From the NCBI GenBank assembly GCA_910575275.1, contig CAJTEE010000007.1, positions 186,001-250,000 of the forward strand: DNA of 64,000 nt. Reading direction: 5' to 3'. The position numbers and the translations under genes are program-made. Each line of letters starts with the position of its first letter. Positions within the stretch are counted from its first letter, which is position 1. This stretch comes from Lachnospiraceae bacterium (GTDB lineage: Bacteria > Bacillota > Clostridia > Lachnospirales > Lachnospiraceae). Shown here in pieces: positions 8,257-16,788 of the stretch. The notes beneath the pieces were generated by a model. It had not been told where the DNA came from. It worked only from the letters and a program-made list of their open reading frames with translations, and searched no databases.

Positions 8257-8730
8257 TTACATCTTCGCCCCCAGCCTTGTGAGCGGCGGTATGTTGAGAG
8301 AAACGAGGAATTGGTTCACAGCTTCAATCTTGCACGAATACATCTCACATAGGACCATGCAGTATGTATTGTGGCGCATAGTGTTCTTCATCACAAGTCC
8401 CGCTTTCCGCAACAGTTCCATGCTGATGATCGGCGGGAGTGTCAGGCCGACCGATAACGCCACGATGTGTTCCCTCGTCACACCATAGTCTGGGTCGTTG
8501 CTCAGACGGATGATGGTGCGGGTCGAGATCAGCGAGGTTTCCTCCAGATGCTCCACTGTCATCTTCTGATCCTTCATCAGGTAATGGAGGGCATCTGGAA
8601 ATTCCATCGGGGCGATGGCCTTATTCGTGGCGGTTGCCCATTCTATCATTGACGGGAAAGCCGTAGTATTATCTTGACGGCTGGTATCTGAACATAGATT
8701 TGAAAAAACTGTCATGTCGGTGTTCTCCAT
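8257..8730 (-). CDS. Helix-turn-helix regulatory protein, possibly 5'-truncated
   Basis: This protein of about 157 residues contains a helix-turn-helix-like segment (MTVEHLEETSLISTRTIIRLSND) and a conserved tail (TMRHNTYCMVLCEMYSC). It probably regulates the ICE. The frame stays open upstream to about 8860 and still reads like protein (GLSSKEAEELSVIVFSDRGE). The gene may therefore be the 3' part of a longer regulator cut when the metal/drug cargo was inserted next to it. Possible starts are 8730 and 8715, the latter with GGAG nine bases upstream. Confidence 0.55.
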   Translation of the reverse strand: MENTDMTVFSNLCSDTSRQDNTTAFPSMIEWATATNKAIAPMEFPDALHYLMKDQKMTVEHLEETSLISTRTIIRLSNDPDYGVTREHIVALSVGLTLPPIISMELLRKAGLVMKNTMRHNTYCMVLCEMYSCKIEAVNQFLVSLNIPPLTRLGAKM

Positions 8731-8859
8731 ATTCTGGACGGCATCTGTCCGATGCGCCTGTCCTTCTCCTCTATCTGAGAAAACTATAACGGACAGTTCT
8801 TCAGCTTCTTTCGAGGATAGTCCGGGAACACTCCAAGAAAAATCCTGCTTTTTGCCGAG

Positions 8860-8896
8860 AGAAAAGCCCCGGCCGCAATATGCGACCAGGGCTTCA
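8860..8896 (-). terminator. Terminator of the first winged-helix regulator
   Basis: On the minus strand AAGCCCTGG ... CCGGGGCTT is followed by TTCTC. The same structure follows the second copy at 13242-13284. Confidence 0.65.
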
Positions 8897-9349
8897 AAGA
8901 AGCTCAATATTCGGATTGAATTTGTAACCGATGCTGTGAACGCTCCTAATATAGTCCGGCGTTTCGGGTGTGACTTTGAGCTTGTGCCGGAGGTTGCTGA
9001 CATGATTGTTGATTGCCCTGTGGGAGTAGTAGTCAAGATTTTCGTGCCACACGAGGTCTATTATCATCTCATAGGTGAGTACGCGGCGAGGATTCATGAT
9101 GAGTAAAGCGAAGATGTCGAACTCTTTCACTGTCAGCATGATTTCGGTTTCACGGACATATACAATCCTATTTTCCAGACAGAAATACAAATCTTCGGCT
9201 TGAACTTCTGTCAACTTGGCATCAGGATTGATGGCTGGAGTGTGGGTAGAAATACTGTGTAGGAAAATATCGGGATTGCCGCCTTGCGCTTGTGCGAGAA
9301 CATACTGCATCAATTCCTGTTGCTGGCTGACATCTAACAGAGCAAGCAA
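8894..9349 (-). CDS. OmpR/PhoB-type winged-helix regulator, no receiver domain (copy 1)
   Basis: The C-terminal about 100 residues are a classic OmpR/VanR winged-helix DNA-binding domain (LTVKEFDIFALLIMNPRRVL, then AINNHVSNLRHKLK and IRSVHSIGYKF). There is no phospho-acceptor receiver domain; a short helical N-terminal part (QQELMQYVLAQ) replaces it. It is highly similar to the gene at 13278-13772. The TTG at 9349 is the first standard start codon, but codons upstream (GKLAILDISESGKQIGEKL) are conserved between the copies, so translation probably begins near 9400, just after GGGAGGTGG. It may have been copied from the AraC/MATE locus. Confidence 0.7.
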   Translation of the reverse strand: MLALLDVSQQQELMQYVLAQAQGGNPDIFLHSISTHTPAINPDAKLTEVQAEDLYFCLENRIVYVRETEIMLTVKEFDIFALLIMNPRRVLTYEMIIDLVWHENLDYYSHRAINNHVSNLRHKLKVTPETPDYIRSVHSIGYKFNPNIELL

Positions 9350-9476
9350 CTTCTCACCAATTTGTTTGCCGGATTCCGATATGTCAAGAATAGCTAACTT
9401 CCCAATTCAAACCACCTCCCTCCACATTTGACCCTTGTATACTGCATTATTGAAAAGGGAAAATCTGTATCCATTT

Positions 9477-9541
9477 CGGAATATTGGATGGGAATGTCAA
9501 AACGAAGTGTTGTGCAGCATCAAGCCCATCCAATATTCCCG
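9477..9541. repeat. Long perfect inverted repeat upstream of winged-helix copy 1
   Basis: GGAATATTGGATGGG at 9478-9492 and its exact reverse complement at 9525-9539, extended by flanking C/G, enclose a 32-base loop. It lies between the DtxR-like gene and the winged-helix gene, in the direction of transcription of both. It could be an attenuator, an RNA processing site or the remnant of a small mobile repeat. Confidence 0.6.
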
Positions 9542-9578
9542 AAAGAGTGTCGCCATCAGATATTGTTTTATGAATGCT

Positions 9579-9947
9579 CTAATTAGTCTGCTGTGCTTTT
9601 TCTTTCAGCTTTTGAAATGACAGGTCGCTGATTGCGTGTTCTATCTGGTGGGCGTCTTGCTCCGCTGTTTCCTGATCGACACCAGCGGCGATTAGCTGCT
9701 CCATGAAAAATTGGCGGCGTTCATAAATCTTTTCAGCGACTGTTCGTCCATTCTCGGTTAGACAAAGACAGCCGTTTTCATCTATGACCAGAAATCCGCC
9801 AGTCCGCAGGTTCTTTACCGCATGGCTGACACTTGGTTTTGAATATCCCATATATCCGGCAAGGTCAACCGATCTGATGCTCCCCCTTTTCTGGTGAAGT
9901 ATCAAAATGGCCTCTAAATAGTCCTCCGAGGATTTACCTAATGTCAG
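9579..9947 (-). CDS. DtxR/MntR-like metal-dependent regulator
   Basis: A short (about 122-residue) DtxR-family repressor. The N-terminal winged helix (SSEDYLEAILILHQ, SVDLAGYMGYSKPSVSHAVKNL) is followed by a dimerisation helix (TAEQDAHQIEHAIS). It should bind Mn, Fe or a similar ion and repress a transport operon. The family's conserved SxEDYLEAI block lies upstream of the first standard start (TTG at 9905). The best start is a CTG at 9947, which overlaps the stop of the MATE gene and has GGGGGTG seven bases upstream. It is the last gene of the CDF-MATE-DtxR operon. Confidence 0.75.
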   Translation of the reverse strand: MTLGKSSEDYLEAILILHQKRGSIRSVDLAGYMGYSKPSVSHAVKNLRTGGFLVIDENGCLCLTENGRTVAEKIYERRQFFMEQLIAAGVDQETAEQDAHQIEHAISDLSFQKLKEKAQQTN

Positions 9948-11323
9948 GTCAGTTCACCCCCTTGTGGATATTCAGGTGTTTCTACAGTTAAAGCACGATT
10001 GATTTTGATTGCAAAAATGAAGGTAACTGCGGTTGTCAGCAAGTCAGCTGCTGGCTGCACCCAAATTACCCCGGATAGTTGGAAAAGGCGGGGCAACACA
10101 TAAATCAAGGGCAGGAAAAATATCCCTTGTCGGCTTAAGCTCAACAGTCCGCCCACCAGACTTTTTCCGATGGAGAGATAAAGACTTGCATATACCATCT
10201 GAAAACCAAAGGTGACAAACAGTATTGCGTTCAGCCGGAGGGCCTTGCCTGCCAGATTTACCATTTCTGCATCGGTTCCAAAAATAGATACGATTGGTTC
10301 CGCAAAGGCAAAGAGTACGATAGCCGCGATCATGCCGAATGTTGTAGACCAAATCAGGCAAAGGCGGATGGCCTTTTTCAGCCGGTCAAATTGCTTTGCG
10401 CCGTAGTTATATCCGGCAAACGGCTGGAACCCTTTCAAGAAACCAAAGACAATGTAAGTCCCGACGGTCATAATACGGATCACAGCCCCCATTGCCGCCA
10501 CGGCGTAGTCCCCATAAGGCTTTGACGCGCTGTTGGTAAGTCCCATAGACGCGCTGGCAAGAAGCTGGAACAGAAGCACAGGAATACCGATTTTCAAAAT
10601 CTCGCCCAAAAGCTGGGGTGAAAGACGGATATTCCGCAGCGACAGCCGTAGAACCCCTTGCTTTGTTGCTATGTACCCAATATAAAGAGCCATGTTGACG
10701 CCCAGCGAAATCACCGTGGCAATGGCCGCGCCCTCAATGCCCCAATCCAGGGCATAAATCATAATCGGGTCTAAAATGATGTTGATGATACTGCCGGTGA
10801 GCATAGAGATCATGGTGAACCGGGTAGCACCCTGCGCCGTCAGAAGGTTGTTCATTGTGACGGTAAACACATTGATGGCGGAGCCAGTCACATAGATTTG
10901 GGCGTAGGCTCTCGCATAGGGCAAAATCGTGTCGGTCGCTCCCAGCGACATCAGCACAGGGTCGAGGAATACCATAATCCCTGCGATAATGACCGCTCCT
11001 ACAAAAATGCTGGCAAAAAGAGCGGTGGAGGCGGTTCGATTGGCTTCTGCGTTATCTCCCTTTCCAAGTAACCGGGAGATATAGGACGATGCTCCGGCCC
11101 CAAACATCATCCCCAAGCCAATAACGATCTGTACGATGGGAAATACAACAGACACCGCCCCCATCTGGCTCATGCCCAGGCCGCTCACAAAATAGGCGTC
11201 GATGGCGTTGTAGAGTGCGGAGATCAGCATACCGATCATGGTCGGTATGCCTAACTTCATCAACGAGGCCGCTACCGGCTCGTCCCGCATGATGCTGATT
11301 CGGTTGTTGCTTTGCTGGTTCAT
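9944..11323 (-). CDS. MATE family efflux transporter (MepA-like)
   Basis: A 459-residue membrane protein with the twelve-helix MATE pattern: two homologous halves, an N-terminal PVAASLMKLGIPTMIGMLIS block and a middle GFQPFAGYNYGAK signature. It would export cationic drugs or toxic organic compounds by sodium or proton antiport. The start codon overlaps the stop of the CDF gene (ATGA), and its own stop overlaps the start of the DtxR-like gene, so the three are coupled. TetR at 12598-13167 probably controls the group. The substrate is unknown. Confidence 0.85.
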   Translation of the reverse strand: MNQQSNNRISIMRDEPVAASLMKLGIPTMIGMLISALYNAIDAYFVSGLGMSQMGAVSVVFPIVQIVIGLGMMFGAGASSYISRLLGKGDNAEANRTASTALFASIFVGAVIIAGIMVFLDPVLMSLGATDTILPYARAYAQIYVTGSAINVFTVTMNNLLTAQGATRFTMISMLTGSIINIILDPIMIYALDWGIEGAAIATVISLGVNMALYIGYIATKQGVLRLSLRNIRLSPQLLGEILKIGIPVLLFQLLASASMGLTNSASKPYGDYAVAAMGAVIRIMTVGTYIVFGFLKGFQPFAGYNYGAKQFDRLKKAIRLCLIWSTTFGMIAAIVLFAFAEPIVSIFGTDAEMVNLAGKALRLNAILFVTFGFQMVYASLYLSIGKSLVGGLLSLSRQGIFFLPLIYVLPRLFQLSGVIWVQPAADLLTTAVTFIFAIKINRALTVETPEYPQGGELT

Positions 11324-12534
11324 TTGTTGTCCTCCTGATTTTTGGATTTATTTCGACGGTGGGAACCATATCGCTCCCGCCGAAGAATACTTTTGATGAT
11401 TGTACGGTATTGAGGATTTTCGCTCTCTAATTCCATTTCAATCTCCCGACAAATGACTTCCTCGCTTTTTTGCAGCTCAGCAGGATAGAGAAGATCAAGT
11501 GAAATTGTGGTATAGCCGCCGCTTTCAATCAGCCGGAAATGGTCTATGCTGACCTTGCCGCTGTACCTTTGCAGAACAAATTCGACTTTATCCCGCAAAT
11601 ATGCCGTCAACCCATCGTCATCTATGAGATAGTCCACTTGGATGAAACAGTCACAATGAAACTGCTGGTATAAGGCGCAGGATATTTCGTGAATTGCGTT
11701 GTAAAGCTGTTCGCTGTCTTTTCTGTACCCCTCAATTCGCAGGGAGATCACAAAATAGCCGAACCCATAATCATGCACCATCAGATTCCGTACCGCCGCG
11801 ATTTCCGGGTATGCTTTGACAGTCCGCAGAACGTCGTCAATAATACTCTGGTCGGTTGCCTGGCCCATGACCCGCCCCAGCACTTCCCAAAGGCTTTTTG
11901 TCCCCGCAATCACAATAAAGGCAGATACCAATACGCCACAGTAGCCGTCAATCTGCCAGCCTGTCACATGGCTGATTACTGTTGAGAGCAAAACCGCTCC
12001 TGTAGCGGCGGCATCGCTGATACAGTCCGTGGCAGTTGCTTTCAGCGTTTCAGAATTTGTAACCTTTGCAAACTGATGGTTGTAAAAATACATATAGCCT
12101 TTTACCAAGATGGACAGCGCCAGGATGATTACGGTTGCTACGCTGAATAACGGCGTTTGAGGGTGGAGGATGGATTGGAGAGAAGTATGGATTAGCTGGC
12201 CTCCCATCAGCACCACGGCAAGGGATGCAAAAATCCCCATGATCCACTCAAAGCGTCCATGACCGAACGGGTGGGTACTTCCCCTGCCATACCTCGCGAT
12301 CTGAAACCCTAAAAGCGTCATAAGTGAAATTCCTGCGTCTGACAGGTTGTTAAATCCGTCCGCAGATATGGCAACCGACCGACTGAAAAACCCGGTCATG
12401 ATTTTTGCCGTACACAAGAGCAGATTCAGGATAATGCCTGCGATGCTGGACAGTGAGGCATACGCTTTTTTTACTGCGGTGTTGGATGTGTTCGGCTTTC
12501 CTTTGAAATACAGCTTGATTAGTTGAGCCATCAT
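11320..12534 (-). CDS. Cation diffusion facilitator (CDF) transporter
   Basis: A divalent-metal exporter of the CDF family, 405 residues. Motifs include SADGFNNLSDAGIS in helix 2, HPFGHGRFEW after it and TDCISDAAAT in helix 5. The D-x5-D and D-x3-D pattern replaces the His-containing site of zinc CDFs and is more like Mn/Fe members, which would fit the DtxR/MntR-like regulator in the same operon. The C-terminal part is a long cytoplasmic domain, longer than usual, containing a metallochaperone-like fold region. The start at 12534 has AAAGGAGG upstream. Confidence 0.8.
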   Translation of the reverse strand: MMAQLIKLYFKGKPNTSNTAVKKAYASLSSIAGIILNLLLCTAKIMTGFFSRSVAISADGFNNLSDAGISLMTLLGFQIARYGRGSTHPFGHGRFEWIMGIFASLAVVLMGGQLIHTSLQSILHPQTPLFSVATVIILALSILVKGYMYFYNHQFAKVTNSETLKATATDCISDAAATGAVLLSTVISHVTGWQIDGYCGVLVSAFIVIAGTKSLWEVLGRVMGQATDQSIIDDVLRTVKAYPEIAAVRNLMVHDYGFGYFVISLRIEGYRKDSEQLYNAIHEISCALYQQFHCDCFIQVDYLIDDDGLTAYLRDKVEFVLQRYSGKVSIDHFRLIESGGYTTISLDLLYPAELQKSEEVICREIEMELESENPQYRTIIKSILRRERYGSHRRNKSKNQEDNK

Positions 12535-12554
12535 AGGCTGTTCCTCCTTTAATT

Positions 12555-12570
12555 TTGAACGATAGTTCAT
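12555..12570. promoter_or_regulatory. Dyad between tetR and CDF genes, possible operator
   Basis: The plus strand reads TTGAACGATAGTTCATTATTGTTCAA over 12555-12581, containing TGAAC and GTTCA half-sites in more than one spacing. It lies just upstream of the CDF ribosome site. A TetR operator is an inference. Confidence 0.35.
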
Positions 12571-12597
12571 TATTGTTCAATAAAAAAAGGAACCGGT

Positions 12598-13167
12598 CTA
12601 AAGACCGATCCCCGACAAATACATTTTGGATAATTTGTGTAAAATCATAATCGCCCATTCCTTTCCCTTGTAGTGATACATGATCTGCATGAGGCCATCC
12701 ACAAAATTGTTTGCAATAATGTGGATGAAAACTGCGTCTGCGGTGGTATCGTCCCGATGCTCCAGCAAGTGAGCTTCTATGTCTTTGACAAAACGCTCTT
12801 TCTCACATTCATACTTTGTGCCGCCGCTCTTGTCAATCAGGATGATAAATTCTTTTCGATGGTCAAATAAGTTTAGCAGACATTCCGTTTCAGCCTTGCT
12901 CAACCCATAGATTTCTGTGCCTAAGTGTCTGCTTTCGTTTTTCTCACCGGCAGTCAACACCCGCTCCCAATCGTACAGAACAGGGCGGAGAATGGCATCA
13001 AATAAGTCGGCCTTGTTTTTGTAGTAAGAATAGATAAGGCCGGTAGGGATCTGCGCTTTGGCCGCGATACTACGCATAGCAGCCAGTTTGTAACCCTTAT
13101 CATAAAATTCGTCCAGAGCCGCAACAAGAATTTTCTCCCGTATCTCGTCCTTCAGTACCTGTGCCAT
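12598..13167 (-). CDS. TetR family transcriptional regulator
   Basis: A 189-residue TetR protein. The N-terminal helix-turn-helix reads EKILVAALDEFYDKGY, AAKAQIPTGLIYSYYKNKADLF. The ligand-binding half ends in MILHKLSKMYLSGIGL. The ATG at 13167 is chosen because GGAGGG lies just before it. It sits directly upstream of the CDF-MATE-DtxR genes on the same strand and probably represses them together with itself. The TGAACGATAGTTCA-type dyad at about 12555-12570 between TetR and CDF could be an operator. Confidence 0.8.
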   Translation of the reverse strand: MAQVLKDEIREKILVAALDEFYDKGYKLAAMRSIAAKAQIPTGLIYSYYKNKADLFDAILRPVLYDWERVLTAGEKNESRHLGTEIYGLSKAETECLLNLFDHRKEFIILIDKSGGTKYECEKERFVKDIEAHLLEHRDDTTADAVFIHIIANNFVDGLMQIMYHYKGKEWAIMILHKLSKMYLSGIGL

Positions 13168-13241
13168 AGCGCCCTCCAATATTAAACTGCGGTTCTATTA
13201 TAGCAAAAAGAACCGCTCGTGTCAAGTCCCATTTCCCGCTT

Positions 13242-13284
13242 TAGAAAAGCCCCGGTCGTAAAAATGCGTCCGGGGCTTCAAAGA
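13242..13284 (-). terminator. Terminator of the second winged-helix regulator
   Basis: On the minus strand a 9-bp stem AAGCCCCGG / CCGGGGCTT is followed by TTCT. It matches the terminator of copy 1. Confidence 0.7.
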
Positions 13285-13772
13285 AGTTCGATATTCGGAT
13301 TGAATTTGTACCCGATGCTGTGAACGCTCCTGATGTAGTCCGGCGTTTCGGGCGTGACCTTGAGCTTGTGCCGGAGGTTGCTGACATGATTGTTGATTGC
13401 TCTGTGGGAGTAGTAGTCAAGACTTTCGTGCCACACAAGGTCTATTATCATGTCATAGGTGAGTACGCGGCGGGGATTCATGATGAGCAGGGCAAAGATG
13501 TCAAACTCTTTCACTGTCAGCATGACCTCGGTCTCGCAGATATATACCAATCGGTTTTCCAAGCAGAAGTACAAATCTTCTGCTTGGACTTCTGTTAATC
13601 TGGCAGCAGGAGTGACCGGGATAATTTGAGGAAAGGTACTGCGTGGAGAAGCATCAGCATTGCCGACTTTCGTTTGTGCAAGAACATACTGCATCAGCTC
13701 CTGTTGCTGACTGGCATCCAGCAGGGCAAACAGCTTTTCACCAATCTGCTTGCCAGACTCCGCTATATCCAA
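13278..13772 (-). CDS. OmpR/PhoB-type winged-helix regulator, no receiver domain (copy 2)
   Basis: A paralogue of the gene at 8894-9349 with an almost identical DNA-binding domain ending IRSVHSIGYKF. It has only a short helical N-terminal part instead of a receiver domain. The first standard start is the TTG at 13772, but the conserved codons for GKLAVLD lie upstream and directly after the AraC stop codon and an AGGGGGG ribosome site. The real start may be a non-standard codon near 13789. It is coupled to the AraC gene, and the pair probably regulates the adjacent MATE gene. Confidence 0.7.
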   Translation of the reverse strand: MDIAESGKQIGEKLFALLDASQQQELMQYVLAQTKVGNADASPRSTFPQIIPVTPAARLTEVQAEDLYFCLENRLVYICETEVMLTVKEFDIFALLIMNPRRVLTYDMIIDLVWHESLDYYSHRAINNHVSNLRHKLKVTPETPDYIRSVHSIGYKFNPNIELL

Positions 13773-13793
13773 AACAGCTAATTTCCCAAGAGA

Positions 13794-14852
13794 TCACCCC
13801 CCTCGCATCTCACTCATATTTTCTTTTCTGTATTCAGCAGGCGGCACTTTCATTATGTCATGAAATGCAGATGCAAACTTACTCTGATTTTCATATCCGA
13901 CCTTGTTGGCGATTTCCGCAATCGTGGCCTGAGTCTGACGAAGCAGAGTTGCCGCTTGCCTGATACGGTACTCTTTCATATAAGTACCAATGGGTTGTCC
14001 GTAGATGCCTTTGAATGTCTTTTTCAAAGTGGCCGTATTGATAAGAAACTCTTTGGAAAGTTCCTCAATCGTGGGACGCTCCTGCAAATTTGAAATGAGC
14101 CGCTTATGAATCTGCTTCACAATTTCAACTTGAGGCGGGGTATAATATTCGCGCTGCTTTTCCTCGGCTACATCCACCATACTCAAAAACAAGAGAAGCT
14201 CCTGTACTTTCAGTTTGAAATATGGTCTTTGCAAACGATCCGGTACGGAGTACAGCTCTGAAAAGATATGCTCGATCTCATTTTTGGCCCGCATGATAAA
14301 GCAACTTCCATCGGCACAGAATCTCTCTTTGAACGAGTAAATATCAATTCCTGTTTCCGCAAGAATTTCTGGGGGATGTTCCGATACAAACGTCAAGTTG
14401 AGTGCTACGGTGATCCCACGATAATGCCGCAGAGGGAAAGTCATTTCCGGGGCGCAGTTATCCATTGTATGGATGGATAGATCACCTTCTCCGAGGTACA
14501 GACAGGAACCACTTAATAAACGGCTGCCCTCTCGTCCTTCACGGCAATGGTTGATCTCCAGCACATCGCCGCTGATCAGGCTGTCCCATTGACAGCCTGC
14601 CGCTTCAAAATCGTTGTAAATAAGCTGAATGCCAGGGTAGACCTGATAAACAGTCATGAGTCCAAGACCATCGGCACAATCCATTTTATAGACAGTGCAA
14701 TATCCCTCGCTGTCTTTGGGAATGGCCGAAACCAGACTTGTTGCGTTTGTAATATAGTTTTCACACATTGATGCGCTCTCCTTCGTTCCAAGGTTTTCGA
14801 GTTCGTGGGACAGAATCTCCCTGGCATCTTTGATTATATATTTTCTCTCCAT
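13794..14852 (-). CDS. AraC family transcriptional regulator
   Basis: A protein of about 352 residues with a C-terminal AraC double helix-turn-helix (PTIEELSKEFLINTATLKKTFKGIYG, then TIAEIANKVGYENQSKFASAFHDIMK and PAEYRK). The N-terminal about 230 residues should bind an effector. ATG at 14852 is chosen because GGAG lies eight bases upstream; earlier TTG and ATG codons exist at 14888 and 14867. It lies downstream of the second MATE gene on the same strand, separated by a hairpin, and is followed at once by winged-helix copy 2. Confidence 0.8.
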   Translation of the reverse strand: MERKYIIKDAREILSHELENLGTKESASMCENYITNATSLVSAIPKDSEGYCTVYKMDCADGLGLMTVYQVYPGIQLIYNDFEAAGCQWDSLISGDVLEINHCREGREGSRLLSGSCLYLGEGDLSIHTMDNCAPEMTFPLRHYRGITVALNLTFVSEHPPEILAETGIDIYSFKERFCADGSCFIMRAKNEIEHIFSELYSVPDRLQRPYFKLKVQELLLFLSMVDVAEEKQREYYTPPQVEIVKQIHKRLISNLQERPTIEELSKEFLINTATLKKTFKGIYGQPIGTYMKEYRIRQAATLLRQTQATIAEIANKVGYENQSKFASAFHDIMKVPPAEYRKENMSEMRGG

Positions 14853-14930
14853 AACAGACCGCTCCATTTGGTAGTTTTTCAGCTCCAATCAATTATTATA
14901 TACCATTTGGATGGTCTATTCAAATATGTC

Positions 14931-14967
14931 AAGGGCCAGCGCCTTCGCAAAAGCACTGGCCCTTTTG
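14931..14967. terminator. Hairpin between MATE and araC genes
   Basis: AAGGGCCAG / CTGGCCCTT form a perfect 9-bp stem with TTTT on the plus side. On the transcribed minus strand the T tract is weak, so termination may be partial. Confidence 0.45.
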
Positions 14968-15002
14968 CTGTGCTATTTTTCTTTCGAGTTCTGCCAAAAT
15001 CC

Positions 15003-16376
15003 TTACCTGTTTACGATGGAGGTCGTAGGCATTTTGCGGAACTCCGAAAGCATCATGGCGATTGTGATAACGACCAGGATTGCGTCCGTCAGAGCGATTG
15101 CCAGCCATACGCCCCGGATGCCCATGCCGCCCACCATCGGCAACACTACACACAAAGGGATAAACAGGATGATCTGTCTAAACAGCACCAGCCAAGTGGC
15201 TTTGCTTGCCTTGCCCAGTGACTGGAACAGCGTCACAGCAATCAGAAAGCTGCCTTGCAGGATGTAGGTGCTGAACATGATGCGGAAGTTAGTTGCTCCC
15301 GAAGCTGCTACCCCCGGCGTTGTAATGAACATGGAAAGCACTTTGTCCGGGAACAACTCTGCCGGGATATAGAACAGCAGAGACAGAACCGTGGCGGCAG
15401 TGATAAATACGCCCGTCAGCTTCTTCACCCGGTCGTAATCCTTTGCACCATAGTTTGTACCGGCGGCGGGCTGAAATCCCTGACTGATGCCCCACAACGG
15501 CACAAACGAAAAATTCCAGAACCGCAGAGCGGCTCCCAGAAGGATTTGGGAGGTTTCGCCGCCATAGGCCGAGGCTACACGGTAGATCACTGTCTGCTGC
15601 ACCAGCGTCAAAACCTGCATCAGCAGTGCGGAGATACCAACCGAGAGGACTTGCGGCAATAAAATTCCGTCAATGCGGATACGTCCGATCTTCACGTTAG
15701 GGCTTTTCTTCTTGAAGTACCACAGTGTCACAGCGGCTTGGATAAATTGGGAGAGAATCGTTGCGTATGCTGCCGCCTCAATGCCCATGCCGTAGGGTTT
15801 GAGCAGGGTGATAAAAATGGGGTCGAGGATAATGTTGAGGATCGCACCGCTGGCGATAATGGCCATTGCCTTTTTAAGCTGGCCCTCTCCGCGAATGACC
15901 ATGTTGGCGCTCTGGAAGAAATTCACGAACAGGGAACCGGCGAACACGATCCGCAGATATTTTTCTGCATAGGTCAGGATGTTGTCACTGGCTCCGGCCA
16001 GGGATAAGAGCTGCCGGGTGAACACCATACCGATCGCCATGTAAACCACGGACATCAGCAACACTACGGCAACCAGGTTGCCCATGATCTTCTTTACGGT
16101 GTCTTGGTCTTTCTTCCCGATAGCGCGGGACAGCACCGAGGCGGAACCGACGCCAATCATGGCGGCGGAACCGGCATTGATGAGGGTAAAGGGATAGGAC
16201 ACAGAGACGGCCCCCATCTGCACATCCCCGACCATCTGGCCGACAAAGATGGAATCCATCATGTTGTAGAGTCCCACGACTACCATGCCCAGAACGGCGG
16301 GGATAGCCAGCTCTATCATCAGCGGAAACGGGCTTTTTGTCAGCAGTTTCGTTCTTGTGTCAAGCGTTTTTTGCAT
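15003..16376 (-). CDS. MATE family efflux transporter (second)
   Basis: A 457-residue multidrug/toxin exporter of the MATE family. The N-terminal PFPLMIELAIPAVLGMVVVGLY block and the mid-protein QGFQPAAGTNYGAK signature are clear. It differs from the MATE at 9944 along most of its length, so it is not a recent copy. AAGGAGGTGC precedes the start. An interrupted dyad TTAG-N6-CTAA lies about 20 bases upstream (16395). AraC and the winged-helix gene lie downstream and probably regulate it. Confidence 0.85.
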   Translation of the reverse strand: MQKTLDTRTKLLTKSPFPLMIELAIPAVLGMVVVGLYNMMDSIFVGQMVGDVQMGAVSVSYPFTLINAGSAAMIGVGSASVLSRAIGKKDQDTVKKIMGNLVAVVLLMSVVYMAIGMVFTRQLLSLAGASDNILTYAEKYLRIVFAGSLFVNFFQSANMVIRGEGQLKKAMAIIASGAILNIILDPIFITLLKPYGMGIEAAAYATILSQFIQAAVTLWYFKKKSPNVKIGRIRIDGILLPQVLSVGISALLMQVLTLVQQTVIYRVASAYGGETSQILLGAALRFWNFSFVPLWGISQGFQPAAGTNYGAKDYDRVKKLTGVFITAATVLSLLFYIPAELFPDKVLSMFITTPGVAASGATNFRIMFSTYILQGSFLIAVTLFQSLGKASKATWLVLFRQIILFIPLCVVLPMVGGMGIRGVWLAIALTDAILVVITIAMMLSEFRKMPTTSIVNR

Positions 16377-16394
16377 AATCGCACCTCCTTGAAA

Positions 16395-16410
16395 TTAGCC
16401 ACATCTAACC
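16395..16410. promoter_or_regulatory. TTAGCCACATCTAACC box upstream of MATE gene
   Basis: TTAG-CCACAT-CTAA is a perfect interrupted dyad just upstream of the MATE ribosome site. A closely similar sequence (TTGGCCATGTCTAACC) lies at 19636-19651, upstream of the HMA/CadA genes. It is possibly an operator for a shared metal regulator. Confidence 0.35.
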
Positions 16411-16440
16411 ACTTGTAAGTATAGCGAAATCAAACGGCAT

Positions 16441-16463
16441 TGTCCGCTCCAAAACGGAGCATT
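16441..16463. repeat. Copy A of a palindromic repeat flanking the copper genes
   Basis: TGTCCGCTCC-AAAAC-GGAGCATTT. The same arrangement with ATTGT as the five-base spacer occurs at 19466-19488, in the same orientation on the other side of csoR-copA. Confidence 0.6.
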
Positions 16464-16524
16464 TGCAATCCGAACAGGAATGAGAAAGGGAGCGGAAAGA
16501 TGAAGGCCTTTCCGCTCCCGGTTA

Positions 16525-16788
16525 CTACTGCGCCATTTTTTCCAGCAGTTTCAACGCTTCTTCCAGTTTTGGATTTGCGGCGTCGGTTTGCAGAGCCTCC
16601 CGGACGCAGCTACGAATATGGGCTTGCAAAATCTGCTGATTGGCGCTTTTGAGCAGAGCTTGGGTCGCCATGATCTGATTGGATATATCCACACAGTAGC
16701 GATCAGCCTCGATCATTTGCAGGATACCGTCCAACTGGCCCCTCGCTATTTTCAGCTTGTGGGCAACATCGCCCCGTTTGGCCTTCAT
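16525..16788 (-). CDS. csoR: CsoR-type metal-sensing repressor
   Basis: An 87-residue all-helical repressor of the CsoR/RcnR (DUF156) family. It has the Cu(I)-type ligand pattern Cys (RYCVDI) ... His-x3-Cys (QAHIRSCV), so copper sensing is likely. Apo-CsoR represses and Cu(I) binding releases DNA. It is the last gene of the copA-csoR operon: its start overlaps the copA stop by four bases. The operator is expected upstream of copA near 19410-19500, where a GC-rich palindrome is present. Confidence 0.85.
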   Translation of the reverse strand: MKAKRGDVAHKLKIARGQLDGILQMIEADRYCVDISNQIMATQALLKSANQQILQAHIRSCVREALQTDAANPKLEEALKLLEKMAQ

